From NCBI GenBank assembly GCA_025765615.1, contig JAIVFJ010000013.1, positions 372,001 through 436,000 on the forward strand: a stretch of DNA of 64,000 nt, written 5' to 3'. The position numbers were made by a program, and so were the translations under genes. The stretch is from Zopfochytrium polystomum. Its lineage: Eukaryota; Chytridiomycota; Chytridiomycetes; Chytridiales; Chytridiaceae. Below, piece by piece: positions 43,159-55,649 of this stretch (its first letter is position 1; the number at the start of each line of letters is the position of its first letter). The notes beneath the pieces were generated by a model. That model ran no database searches, was not told where the DNA came from, and saw only the letters and a program-made list of their open reading frames with translations.

Positions 43159-46100
43159 TCAGGCCCTGTTGCTCTCATCAAGAAGCGACTTGAACATGGA
43201 GCCCTCGACAGCCATCAGCTCCTCGGGCGGAGCAAACTCCTTCACCCTGCCCGCGTCCAGCACCAAGATCTTGTCGCTGTCGGCGACCGTGTGGACGCGG
43301 TGCGCAATAGTCAGCACGGTGCACTCCGACAGGGACGACCGCAGCGCGGCCTGCACCGCCCCGTCGCTGGCGTCGTCGACCGACGCCGTCGCCTCGTCCA
43401 AGACCACGACCCGCGCCCCGCGCAGCAGCGCCCGCGCGACGCACACCAGCTGCCGTTGCCCCGCTGACAGCTTCTCCCCGCCCACCCCGACCGCCGCGTC
43501 CAGCTTCCCCTCCAGCCCGGACACGTGGTCCTTCAGCCCCACCGCCTCCAGCACCCCCCAGAGCTGCGCGTCGTCGCGGCGGCGGAGACGGCTCCTGCCG
43601 CCGCCGCCCTCGGCGTCCTCGTCCGGCACCAGGTTCGCCCGCACCGAGCCTTCAAACAACACCGGGTCCTGCGGCACCACCGCCAGCCGGCCGCGCAGGT
43701 CGCGCAGCCGCACCGTCGCAATGTCGATGCCGTCGATGCGGATAGCGCACGGCGAGCCGTCGGCGGCGGCGTCAGCGGGCGGGGGGCGGGCCTCGAGGAC
43801 GCGGAGGAGCGCCAACGCCACGGACGACTTGCCCGCGCCGGTGCGGCCGACGACGCCGACCTTTTCACCGGGGGCTATGGCAAAGGTCAGCTCGTCGAGG
43901 GCGTCGGTCTGCGCGGACGGGTACCTCGCGGAGAAGCGGACGAACTCGACGGCGCCGCGGTCCGGCCACCGCGGCGGGACCGCGCCGCCGGCGTCCAGGT
44001 CCTCCCCCGGCAGCCTAGTGTAGCGGAGGATGCGCTCGAAGGAGGTCAGGGAGACCGCGAGGCGTGAGATCACGGAGAAGAAGTAGGAGAGGGTTTCGGT
44101 GATGCCGACGATGTAAGAGAGCGAGAGGCCGATGGCGGCCGCGGAGCTGTCGCGCGCGGAGACGATGGAGACAACGGCGATGAGGAAGAAGAGGAGGGTG
44201 GCCATTGTACGGTTGAAGAGGGAGGTCCATTTTTCGAGCATCATGGTCAGGTAGGTGACGGACTGCTCCTCGTTCATGAAGCGGATGTGGCGCGCTACGA
44301 AGGCGTCTCGCGACCGCGTTGCGCGGATGATGGCAATTCCGTCGATGGATTCGATCAGATTGTCCAGGATGGGTGAACGCTTGGCTGAGCCGACGCGTTC
44401 AAGGAAACGCTCAACGGGAATGTAGAATCGAGTAACAATAACAAACACGAAGGCTGTCGCGCGAACGGTAACGAACAGTGTAAGATAAGTGAACAGATAG
44501 CACAAAGAAAAAAGACGAAGGAAACCCGAAAAGAGAAAACTCATCTTACCGGCAGGAACAAAGCCCAGCAGCACGAACGGGGAATTAATTACAGCAGGAA
44601 TAACGGCCAGCAAGATCGATTCCGCATTGTTGATGAACAGCAACATGCTCAGCGACAGATTCATCGTGGTGGTCCACAAGTCCTGCGCAAAGCGGTTGAG
44701 AATGCGGCCGGGCGGGTTGGTGTCAAAGAAACCCATAGGAAGGTGAATGACGTTTTTCAAAAGGTCCGCGTGGATGTTGTACGACGACTTGACGCGAAGG
44801 ACGCCTTGCCACACGTACGTCTCAACGATGCCGGTCGCCACATGCCCGAGCGAAAGCGCAACGTAAATTCCGAGATAGAACGCAGAGCTGTGCGGCTGGC
44901 CCTCCTGCGACGACGCCGCGTTCGACCAACTCGCAAGCCAGTACCGCCCGCCGAGGTCGACCGCCGCGGTGGTCAGATTCAAAAGGAAGAACCCCAGCAC
45001 GATCGCCGCGCCGGCGGACTTTAGGAACAGCAGAAACTCCCACGCCGAGCTGGACCGGTAGCTGGTGTCCTCCTTCATGATGAGCGCGACCGTCTGCGGC
45101 TCGTCGGCGCCACCGTCGGCCGGCTTCGTCGTTACCCGCCGCCGCCGCCGCCGCCGCGTTCCCACGCGTCTCAGCGCCGGCCACAGCGGACCCTTCGTCC
45201 TCCACCTCCACGCCGTCAGCATCGTCGCGAGCGGCGGCGGCGGCGGCGACGGCGGCACGGTGCGGCTCGATCAGCGCAAACAGGCGCGGGTGGGTGGCGG
45301 CGGAGAGCCCGTCGGGCAGGGCGGCCTGCTCCACCAGCCGTCCGTTGTCGACGAGGACGGCGGCGTCGCAGTAGGGTACAAACTTTACCGCGTGTGTGAC
45401 GAGTACGCGCGTGGCACCGGCGAGCAGTCCGCGCGGGCCGATGACGCGGTCAAAGACGGTCCGGGCGACGTGGGCGTCCAGCGCGGAGAGCGGGTCGTCG
45501 AGGAGGTAGACGCTCGCGCGGCGGTACGCCGCGCGCGCGAGCGCGATGCGCGCCTTTTGCCCGCCGGACAGGGTTCCGCCCTTGGACCCCAGCTCCGTCG
45601 CGTCGCCCGCGGCGAGCTGCGCGAGGTCGGCCCGCAGCGCGCAGGCGTCGAGGACGCGGGCGTACCAGGCGGCGTCGAACGGGAGGTTGAAGAGGATGTT
45701 TTCACGGACGGTCCCGTTGAAGATCCACGGCTTTTGGCTGGCGTACGCGACGGCGCCCTTGAGGACCGGAGTTGCGGTCGCCACGTCGGTCTGTCTGAGG
45801 AGAGCGGTGAGGAGCGTGGATTTCCCCTGGCCCGTCGGGCCGACGATCGCTGTGAGGGTTCCCGCTCGGATGGAGAGGTTCACGTCCGTCAGCGTGTACG
45901 GTTTCCGAAGAGGTGTCAGCTCGATCGGCTTTTCCTTCTCCTTTTCATTTTCCTTTTGCGGACCGGCTCCGGGTTTCCGTCCGGGTCCGCCCCCACCGCT
46001 TGCGCCGCCTGCTCCGCCGGGACCGCTAGGCTTCTTTTCAGTGGGAGGCTTGTTTCCGACCGTCCACGCAAACGAGCCGTTCTTCACAACAATCGCCAGG

Positions 46101-48143
46101 TCCTTGTCTCCGGCACTTGCATCTCCAACGCCGGTGCTGTCTGACGGCTCTTCCTCGTCGTCGCGGAGCTCCTCGCAGAGCAAAAACTCGGCGATGCGGA
46201 CGATGGAAGCGATGCCTCCCATGAGCGTGTTAAGGTCCTGGGTGATCTGCGAAAGCGGTGATCCAATGAGGGAAAAGGTGGAGAGCGCGGCAAAGACAGT
46301 AGCCGGAGTGAGTGCGGGAAACCCCGGGACGACAATGTAGAGGGTCAGTGTGATCAGGAACGCGACGGTGGGAACGAGTCCGCCGAACGCGGCCATGGCG
46401 ACCGAGTTGAACGCCAGTTTGCTAAAGGCCTTCATTTCGGTCTGGTAGAGCGCGTTCATCCTTTTGATAAAGACGTTTTCGAGCGCAGACATTTTGATGA
46501 TCTTGATCCCGGCCAGGATCTCGTTCATGAGGCGGAGCCGTGCACCCTTTGCGCCGCGGAACGCCGTCATCCAAGATTTCAATCGCGAGCCGAGATTGAT
46601 TTGCACTGGGCTCATGGCCAGGAGGTAGCCGATGCCGACGATTGCGGGCCAACGCAACTGCGTGTAGAGAACCAGCGCGCCGATGGCAATCTTGAGGACC
46701 ATCAGCCAGACAGAGAGAATTGACGCGTGCCAGCTAAGCATGGTTGCAGTGTCAGAAGATATGAGATTCGAAATTTCGCCGGGGCCCCACGCATCGCGCG
46801 AGGACCACGAGAGGCTTAAAGACTTGCGGTAGATTGCACCAGACACTCCGGATCGTCTGAGGGGGGGTAAGTTTAGCAGTTGCACGGCTTCAAAAGGGCC
46901 GGTGCTAGGACTAACATGGAGAAGCCCAGACGTGTAGACGCCTGCTCTGCCCAGATGGCGGTCAAGTTTGCAAACGCCGTCACGCCGGCCATGGCCGCGG
47001 CCACGGTCACGGCGACGCGCACGTCGACGCCCGAGTCCGTAAAGAGGTTGAGAAACGTAGCGAGAAGGAGCGGCTGGCAGTACTCGAGAAAGACCGAGAC
47101 GGTCCCGAGGACGAACGGCAGCGCCATCTCCGCAGCGTACCCTTTGACCAATGCCCGCGTGAGCGACGGCTTGACCTTCCCAGCGTTGCGACCGGCGCCG
47201 ACGCCGGCGGCCGCCGCCGCGCGCTCTCCCCCCCACACTTGGTCAAAGACCGCGGTGGTGAGCCGCGCCTCGAGGTCCGCGCGCACCGGCCAGACGTCGG
47301 ACTCTTGCAGCGGCGTCCGCGCGTTCTTGAACAGCAGCGCCCAGATCCACGCCATGGCGACTGTCGCGACAGGCCCGGACTTTTCCTCTAGGTCCCGCGG
47401 GGGCGCCCGACGGTACGTGCCGCCGACGGAGGCGCGGGGAGAATGGGATCTCCTCGACGGCGACCAGCGCGACGGCGACGGGCCGCGGCGGCGGCGGTAG
47501 GCTGCAGCGGCCTGCTGAGCTCGTGGAGGGAGCGCAGGGTGATTGCGTTTGCGAGCGCAACGACAACCCAAAAGGCGGCGAGGGCGACGGAGCGGTCGCG
47601 GGCGAGCGCGCATTCGGCGACGGTGAGGACGGCAGCGACGGCGACGCCGAGGACTGTGAGGACGAATGCGGCGTTGGACGCGTCCGCCAGCGCGCCGCCA
47701 GGACCAAAGTTGGCAAAGGCCGACGCGGCGACGTACCCGGCCGAAAGTGTCTTTTTGTGGTTGCGAGTGGGGTGTGTCAAGGGAAAGCGGGGATGGGGAA
47801 GGAGAGGAATGATTAGTTTTTTGGTAAACGCGTCCAGCGAGTTCTGCGCCCTCCCTTGGGGGCGGTAGGCACCAACCAGCTTTGCAGCAACAAGGACATA
47901 GTCGCGAGGACCAAGACGGTCAGAGGCGGAAGCCGACCCCGTTGACTTGTGAAAGGCGTAGTGTCTGCGAAGCACCAAAATGCGGACGCACGCGAAGGCT
48001 GCTGCGAGCAGCGCGATGAACGCGTTGAACGCCACGTTTTCAAAGCAGAGTGAAAAGTCGAAAGCGCGAGTGGGGGAGAAAGGACCCTGTACAACGAAAG
48101 CACGCAAAGCAGTCAATCGATGAGTGGCTGGGGTACTCAAACA

Positions 48144-48179
<36 letters not shown>

Positions 48180-48278
48180 ATCGAGGCCCATCGCTTCCTG
48201 TTCACGAACACAAAGCACTGCCTGCGCACTCACCCAGCCCTCGCCGTCGCTGCAGGTGGCCGACAAGGCGAATGTCAT
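43159..48278 (-). CDS. ABC transporter, ABCC/MRP subfamily (full length)
   Basis: ATP-driven exporter of conjugates and organic anions, probably vacuolar or plasma membrane. Minus-strand exons: 48278-48234, 48086-47877, 47750 to about 47480, about 47390 to 46916, 46856-44550, 44453-43159. An N-terminal TMD0-like segment precedes TMD1, with IYRKSLSLSWSSRDAWGPGE. NBD1 has Walker A GPTGQGKST, signature LSGGQKARIALARA and Walker B VYLLDDPLSALD, with Asp replacing the catalytic Glu as is usual for ABCC. TMD2 contains PMGFFDTNPPGRILNRFAQD. NBD2 has GRTGAGKSS, LSAGQRQLVCVARALL and VVVLDEATASVD. The reading frame is broken near 45143 (GCG repeat before TTKPADGG) and between 47390 and 47500. These could be sequence errors, an unseen intron or real lesions. 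A 96-base intron (44549-44454) is in frame without stops. Confidence 0.88.
48145..48177. repeat. poly(A)/poly(T) tract in ABC intron 1
   Basis: 33 A on the plus strand; on the transcript this is a U33 run inside intron 1 (48233-48087), about 60 bases upstream of its acceptor. Confidence 0.95.
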
Positions 48279-50309
48279 AGCGACGATGCGCAGAGATTTT
48301 TACAGGCTGTGTCGGAAAGCGCCGGGGGGGCATATGTTTAGTTTCATCAGATTACTGGGGTTGGGGGATGATCGAGTAAGGGTAGCCGATGAGTGGACCA
48401 TGAACGCCCTCATGAATTTTTTTTCCCCCTATCCGTCGGGTGTCTGCAGCACTTTACCGTTACGATCGCGGTGCTTGGTGATTGTGAAAGAGTAGGAGAC
48501 AGACAGAGAGAGGCAGAGAGAGGCGTGAATCCTCAGTGGTGACGCGAGCGAGGAGATTTTTATATTGCGCTGATCCCCCCGTCCATCGCATCCCCCGCGC
48601 TGGAGGCGGTAGCCGCAGCGCCACGGGAACCGAAAGCGTGGGGCGCCCTCGGCCCTCGGGCGCGCGCGCGCCCTCGTCGCTCGATATGGTTGTTGCAGAC
48701 AAAAAACAAGGTCTGATCCGCAGACAGACAGACAGAGCAACCACGGAAGCAAGCATCTTGCAATAGGCCCGAGTAAAGCAAAAAAAAAAAAAAAAACAAC
48801 CAAACCTTCTCGCTTCACCTTTTTTTTTTCTTTTTTTTTTCGTTGGGCCTGTATTACATGCAACAATACAATACAGTTTTGAACGAGGGACGGGGGCGCG
48901 AATGTTGCCCCACGATTTTCAGTCGAGTGAAAGGGTGCACATGCAAGGAAAGACAAAAAGTGGTGGGACCCAGCGAGGCGGGCAGGCAAAAGAAGCGCGC
49001 TCCGGTGGCACCCGCAAAAACGTCAGTACACAAGGAAGAAAAGAAAAGGAAAAAAGAAAGAAAAAAAAAAAAAAAAAGGAGAAGAAAGGGAGAAAAAGGG
49101 AAAAAGAAGAAAATCTCCCTTCCTCTTCCGTTTGTACAAAAACAAAAACAAAAAAAAAGGAAAAGAAAAAGAAGAAAAAAAAAGAGCCAGCAGCCCCTTG
49201 CTGCCTCGTCGGCGCCAACCAAGGGGGGAAAGGGCTGCATACCATACCACCCACGATCGGGTGAATGACATCTGTTCCTTTTCCTATTTTTTCTTCTTCT
49301 CTTTTTCTTTCTTTTCTTTCTTATCGCCTATGACTAATTAATTGCCCCCTTTCTGTCCATGGCTCTTTTAGGGAAAATCCGTCCACGCCCGCTTTGGCAT
49401 GGTGTTTGTCAAATTCAACCGGTTTATGTACCCCCCCATTTGTGGTAAGAATTTCCCCAATTTTCTTGTTCCCTGCTTTTTTCTTTTCATCCCGGAAGCG
49501 GAGGGTACCTTTGAAGAGTCTCGTTGACCGAACGAGTCGCCATCTCCCCAACCCCCCTACTCGCGCAACCCTTTCTTCCCAGTTACGCTTCGTTTTTGCA
49601 CATGTGTGACAGCACAGCTTTTCGTCGCGAAATACTACGATCGTCATTGTACTCGAGGGGCCGTCGCAGTCGTGTTTGCCCTGGTGGTCTCCTCATGTAG
49701 GACTCTGGCGGCGAAGAGACGACGGTGGTGAACGTGGTGGCGAAGGAAACCAAAGAGGATTGATGGATTTTTTTTGGTGGTTGTTTTGAGTAAGGCTGGA
49801 GTGGGTTTTTGTGTGACCCTTTTTTCTTTCTTTTTTTCTCTTCCGGATCGCCTGAGGTGCGGAAGCGACTAGCACGGGCAGTGTCAAGGAGCTTGCAACA
49901 GGTAGGGGGGTTTTTACGCGAAAAAGAACAGCAGCGGGCTCTTGTGTAATTATGGGGGACGCCTGACACAAAGACCTTCTTGCTTGGACAGGTAACAGAG
50001 TATCGGAGCAGCACCCCCTTTCGTCCATGTACTACAGAAATATGTTGCCTTCCGACGACCCAGAACTCACACCCCGTAACACGCGCACGTGCCTTGTTGT
50101 CGTCATCGTTGTGTCTGTCTTTCCCCCTTTCCCAAACAAGGAAGGAGGAGGGTGAGACATCGCCCAAAAAAAAAAAAAAAAAAAAAAAGAAGAAAGGGCT
50201 GGCTGGCCTGTCTCTGCTCTCACGCGACAAGAAAAAAAAGAGAAAGAGAAACACCAGCTGTCAACGAACAGCCGTGTTTGTCGCTGGCTGGTTGTCGATA
50301 AGGACTTAT

Positions 50310-50349
<40 letters not shown>

Positions 50350-50649
50350 GTCTCTCCCCTCAAGCGCAGCACAAATAAATACAAGAAGCGCGCGCGACGT
50401 TGGCCCCAACCGCCCCGCCGATTTACGTCCAAAGAAGGAGATAAATATCTGCATATAGTAGAAGATTCAAAAAAGAAAAAAAGTAAGCAAAGAAAGAAAA
50501 AAAAAAAAAAAGGTAATAAATAGCAGCCTCTTCCTCATCCTCGACCACATCCTCATCATCGCCACCCCCGGCACCCTCCCCTTCTTCTTCATCGCCAGCT
50601 TCACCTGCCCGCTGCGACGTCGACGACGAGAAACAACAAGGCACGGACG
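48279..50649. promoter_or_regulatory. 2.4-kb divergent spacer between ABC and subtilase genes
   Basis: Rich in A-, G- and T-homopolymers (for example about 48780-48796, 49060-49170, 50166-50188) and a CT microsatellite at about 50312-50342. The open frames here consist of Lys/Arg or Phe/Leu runs from these tracts. No gene recognised. Confidence 0.5.
50312..50342. repeat. CT microsatellite
   Basis: (CT)n of about 30 bases, roughly 310 bases upstream of the subtilase start. Confidence 0.9.
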
Positions 50650-53600
50650 ATGACGCGAACAAACCCGCATCCTTCTTGCGCCCCCACCACCGCCGCCGTC
50701 GTCGCCGCGGTTGCCGCTACTATTGCGGTCGCCGGCACGACCGCCGCCGCCAGCACAACCGCCCGCCAGCTGACCGTCCCCGCCGCCAACATTGGCGGCG
50801 GCTCCGCGAGCAGCAGCAATGTCTTCCAGCACGTCGAGTTCGCGGCGGGCTCAACATGCGCGACGAGCCTCGCCGACGCCCTCAGCGCCGTGCAGGCCGC
50901 GCCCGGCTGCGTGCTTCGCACAAAGACGGACACATCGCTGTTCTGCGGCATGTCGTTTGCGTGCTTGGCGGGATCTTTGGGTAGTGTATCAATGTTGTTA
51001 TTAATACAAGCAGTTTGCTTATCAACATTTGGCTATTCCAGTTGTAGTGCCTTTCTTACATTTCACTAACCAACCACGAACCAAACCCAATAAATCTTTT
51101 CTCTCTAAAAAAAAATATAAAAAAAAAAAAAAAAGCGTCTGACACCATCATTGCTGCCCTCAAGGCGTCCATCGTCAACTCGTACCCGGTCACTCAGCGG
51201 CTTGCCCCACAGGCCATCATCCCCACTACCAGCCCGTCCGACGCGTCCGCACGTGACCGATCCGAGTGGATCCACGACCTGACCGGTGTCACCGACGCGC
51301 GGCGCAAGCTAGGTCTCACTGGTAAGGGCGTCAAGGTCGCCATCCTCGACACGGGGATCTACTACAAGCACCCGGCACTGGGCCGGTGCTTCGGTCCGGG
51401 GTGCAAGGTGTCCTTTGGGTACGACCTGGTCGGCGACGGTTACGGCCTCGCGGACCTGACCCCCAAGCCGGACGCGGACCCGCTGGACGACTGTTCGTCC
51501 TTTGCGCACGGCACGCACGTCGCCGGGATCGTCGCCGGCGACGCGAGAAACGTCTCGGACCCGTTCTTCTACCCGGGATTCGAGTGGACCGGCGTCGCGC
51601 CGGACGTCACGCTCGGCGCGTACCGCATCTTTGGGTGCGACGCCGACGGCTCGCAGACGGACATTATCTCGGCTGCCATTTACCAGGCCGCTGCGGACGG
51701 CGCGGACGTCATCAACTTGAGGTTAGTGTGTTTTTGGAAAATGGCGGGGCTTGCAAACTTTTTTTTTTTTTTGAAGTCATAAGGACATTGAGGGGGCAAT
51801 CCTTATTCTAACTTTCGATTCTTTTTTTCTTTTTCTTTTTTTTTTTTTTTTTTTTTTTTCGTTTCCCAGTCTCGGTGGCCAACCGAGCTTTGCCGACCAA
51901 GCCGATGCCATTGCCGTGACGCGCGTTAGCGCCGCTGGTAACGCATAAAACCGTCAGACCATTTGCACCACTGACATGAAAAAATACGTGCGCAAATGTC
52001 ATTCAGGGGTTATCGTCGCTGCTGCGAGTGGCAACAGCGGCCAATACGGATACATGATGGGAGGGAACCCCGGCGGGGCTCTTGGAGGATTCGGCGTAGC
52101 AAGGTATGATACGTGCTCGCGACTAATTGTATGAGTCGGCCGTCACGAACTGAATATGAAAAAAACGCGTCTCCTTCCACTAAAAAAAATAAAAAAATAA
52201 AAAAATAAAAAAAAAACGCAAGCTTTGACAACGCCGCCACCCTCCAGCCAACGATGCTCATCGACGGTGTGTCGTACGCGTACGTCGCCAGCAACACCAA
52301 CAGCAGCTTTGGCGTGGGCGAGAAGCTGGACGTTTTCGTCAACAACCCGGACGCGGTGAAAAACGACGTGCGAAACGACGGCTGCGACTCGGTCAAGCCG
52401 CAAGCCGCCGGCAAGGCCGTTCTTCTCCGCTGGGGGTGGAGCTGCGACTCGACTGTGAGATGCAAGTGGGTTACTGGAAACTTCTCTTTTTCAAACTAAT
52501 GATGAGCCTTTTTTTAATTTTTATTTTATTTGTTTTCCCCTCCCTGGCCGATCAAACTGCTTATGCAGCAACGCCATCAAGGCCGGGGCAACGAGCTGTC
52601 TGATCTACGCCAACGGCCAAAACCTGGCCACCTTCTCCAGCAACGGCATCCCCGGCGCCTACATCCCCGAAGCGGCGGGAGCCGCCATCCTCGCGGGAGC
52701 CAAGAGCGTGATCATGAGCTACGAGCAGGAGCCCCTCACAACCGCCGGCACGGTCTCGTACTTTTCCTCCCCGGGCCTCGACGCCGAGCTCCACATCAAG
52801 CCGGACCTGGGCGCGATCGGCGGCAAGGTGTTTTCCAGCATCTCTCCGTCGGCCATGGCGCAGCAAGCCCTCGGTACCCCGTACGCGACGTACAGCGGGA
52901 CGTCGATGGCGACGCCGTACTTTGCCGGGTCGGTCGCGCTGTACGTGCAGTCGCGCGGCGGCAAGGCCGGCGGCTTCGACGCGGTGCGGACCGCGTTCCA
53001 GAACACGGCGCGGGCCGCGCGGATCTACGACAGCAACCTGGTCGCGTCCGCGGCGTTGCAGGGCGCCGGGCTCGTCGACGTGTACGCGGCGGTGACGGCC
53101 AAGACCGCGGTGACGCCGTCGGCGCTGGCGCTGAACGACACCGAGTTTACGTCGAGGACGCACTACACGCTCACGCTGACGAACGGCAACGACCGGGCGG
53201 TGGCGTACAGCTTCACCAACGTCGGGGCGGCGGCGGTCGAGATGTACAACGGGGTCGAGGACTGCATCCAGGTGATGGCTGGCACGGGGTTTTCGGCGCG
53301 GTACGCGGCGCTCGGGTTCGGCAACAAGCAGGAGGGGGTGTTTACGACGGTCGTGGGCGCCGGGGCGTCGGTCAAGGTGAACGTCAAGGTCACGCCGCCG
53401 GCCGCGGCGACGGACAAGCCGTACCCGATTTACTCGGGGTACATCCGAATCAACAGCACGGACGCGACGGCGCCCGTCGTGACGGTGCCGTACGCCGGGA
53501 TGGTCGGCGCGTGGAAGCAGGCGCCCGTGCTGTCGGTCAACGCGCCGTTCACTTGGGGGCGTGCGTCCGGGTTTTACGACGCCGCGACAATTAGTCCGCT

Positions 53601-54036
53601 TCCCTCCGCGATGAACCTGACGACGGGGAGGGTGATGGCGTGCACGATCTTCGGCAGCACGACGCGGCTCGGGTACCTCGAGGCGCGGTACGTCGGTTCC
53701 GACCCTTCGGTGAAGCGTACCCTGGACGGGCTCGGGATCGGGCACGGCAAGAACCAGGGGTACTTGGCGCTCGCGAATTTCCCAGAGACGGTCGGCGCAG
53801 AGTACGTGCAGTACGGCGTGGGCTTTCACGACTTTGGGTGGTGCTTGTACTGGTCCGGGTTTGTCGTCGCGCAGCCGCCCGCAGCCTCCGCGACGTCGAC
53901 GGGCACGCTCATCAGGTTGCCGGCGGGCGAGTACACCCTCCGCATCAAGGCCATGCACCACATGACCCCCGGCCGGTACGAGGCCGACGACAACTTTGAG
54001 ATTATCGAGAGCAGCGTGCTGTCCATCGCGTACTAG
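50650..54036 (+). CDS. secreted subtilisin-family serine protease (S8) with PA domain
   Basis: Six exons: 50650-50980, 51136-51721, 51870-51937, 52007-52103, 52223-52465, 52569-54036 (930 aa; all phases agree). A hydrophobic leader (TAAVVAAVAATIAVAGTTAA) suggests secretion and is followed by a short propeptide. The catalytic triad is complete: Asp in VAILDTGIYYKHPAL (about residue 182), His in AHGTHVAGIVAGD (about 235) and Ser in YSGTSMATPYFAGSVALY (about 554). The oxyanion Asn is in AAASGNSGQYG. A protease-associated (PA) insert (about 52223-52660) lies between Asn and Ser. A Fn3-like/DUF-type C-terminal part follows. This architecture fits minor extracellular protease-type subtilases of fungi, used for protein degradation or host/substrate invasion. 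Introns hold long A or T runs next to acceptors. Confidence 0.92.
51837..51859. repeat. poly(T) in subtilase intron 2
   Basis: About 23 T serving as an extreme polypyrimidine tract just before the acceptor at 51869. Confidence 0.9.
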
Positions 54037-55649
54037 CTGCCCTTGCCTCCTCTTCTCCCTCAAGGAGCTGCTTTTCCCTCCTGCTGTGGGGGAAAGGAAA
54101 TTCAAGCCCCCCTCTTTTCATTTTATACGCCTCCCTCCGGCCACGGTAACCAAAGAAGGAAAAAAAAAAGAAGAAAAAAAAAACAGATCTCTTTCTATCT
54201 CTCCAGCTCTCGACCTCGTTTTCTGCTCTTCGTTGCTGACTTCGTTTTTGCTGTTTCCTGTATCCCTAAACGTGCCTTCTTGCTAGTTTGCCTCAGCCCC
54301 CACCCCCTCCCTCCCTCTCGTTTCCTCTCGCCCGGCTTCACTGTCTGTCCGCCTCCTTCTATACTACGCGTACTCTTACGCTAATCGACCGCTAGCCTCT
54401 GCCACCACTCCTCGCTAAAACACCCCTCCCCAACACTTCCCTCCGCCTTCCCCGCTCATTTCCCGTTCTTTCCTCTGGTCACGTCTCTCCGTGTTTGGCG
54501 CCAGGGAAACAATTTTTCAAAAAAAAAAAAAAAAAAAAAGAAAATAACGACGCAAATGGATCTTGACCCTTTTTACCAGCAGCAGGACGATAAACCCAAA
54601 ATTATATATTTACAAGACTGATTTCATTTTGCTTGCAGCTCCCTCAATTCACACAGGGGGCACCCACAAGGGCCAAAACCGGCATTTTCGAGTCTACCTT
54701 CTGCAAAAGTAAGCGTCCCCTCCCCCTCACCACCCATTCCCCAATCGCAAAGCTGGAAAAATGCCTTCTCTATCAGAATCCGTGCGAAAAAGAATAAATA
54801 AATATGCAAATAGACGAAGAAGTACAGCCAATTTTTGACCCCCAACCCTCCCCCATAATCATCTGGGCCAGTGAGTTAGGGGAACGCTGAAAGGCACCCA
54901 GCGCCACCAAATGAGCGGAACAACGAGTGACAACGTAACAATAGTTGGAGCAGCAACAACGACATCGACAACTACAACCACAAAGAAATGAACAACACGT
55001 TGTCTGCGGCGCCGTTGTAGGGGCAGATTTGTCTTCTAAGATGCGAGTTTCACGAGTTGTGCACCTCAGAGCTACTTGGCCTTTCCCGTTGTGTTTTGCG
55101 GTCTCTGCCTTCGTGCTCGTGTTCGTGGGGTTTTCGTTTTCTGTTTTTATTTTTTTTTTTTGTGGCGCGACTTGCACGTGTTGTGGGTCTGCGACCCCAT
55201 CGAAAAAAAAGAGAACACACCAAAAAAGTAGTCGCGAGAGTGGGAGAGGGGAAAGAAAAAAGATACAAGGAAAAGAAGGCGATGGGAAAACGCGTTTTAA
55301 AGTAAGAAGAGAGAGCCGCCCAAACCACGGATCGATGGCTGAAGGGGACCAAAATTGAGAAAAAAAAAGAAAAAAAAAAGGCAAAAGATCGGGGACTTGA
55401 ATAATTGGTTTGCTCAACAATTGTGAAATTACTACCAACCCTCGCGCGCCCAGCGTTCTTCTTACGCGCGCAGGAAGCAAAAGGTGTGAGGCGTGGGGGC
55501 CGGCGGCGCGGGAAGAGGAAGGAAGAAAGACGTCCTTAAATATACATGCCCAACGTGGAGAGAAAAACGAAAAAGAGAAAATGAAGCAACCGCACAAAGC
55601 CAAGAGGAAGCCAAGAAGCAAAAACTTTCGCTTCCCTACCCCCCGGGCA
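54037..55649. other. convergent spacer between subtilase and ZIP2
   Basis: 1.6 kb of 3' flanks with A/T runs (for example about 54519-54539). Overlapping frames on both strands at about 54.8-55.6 kb show no family features. Confidence 0.5.

Noticed and set aside
48850..49270. Lys/Arg/Glu-rich and Phe-rich frames
   Set aside because: Products of A/G and T homopolymers; no conserved features.
51950..52000. stop codons between subtilase exons 3 and 4 as a sign of a pseudogene
   Set aside because: They lie in a GT-AG intron (51938-52006) with matching phase; the protease frame is intact.
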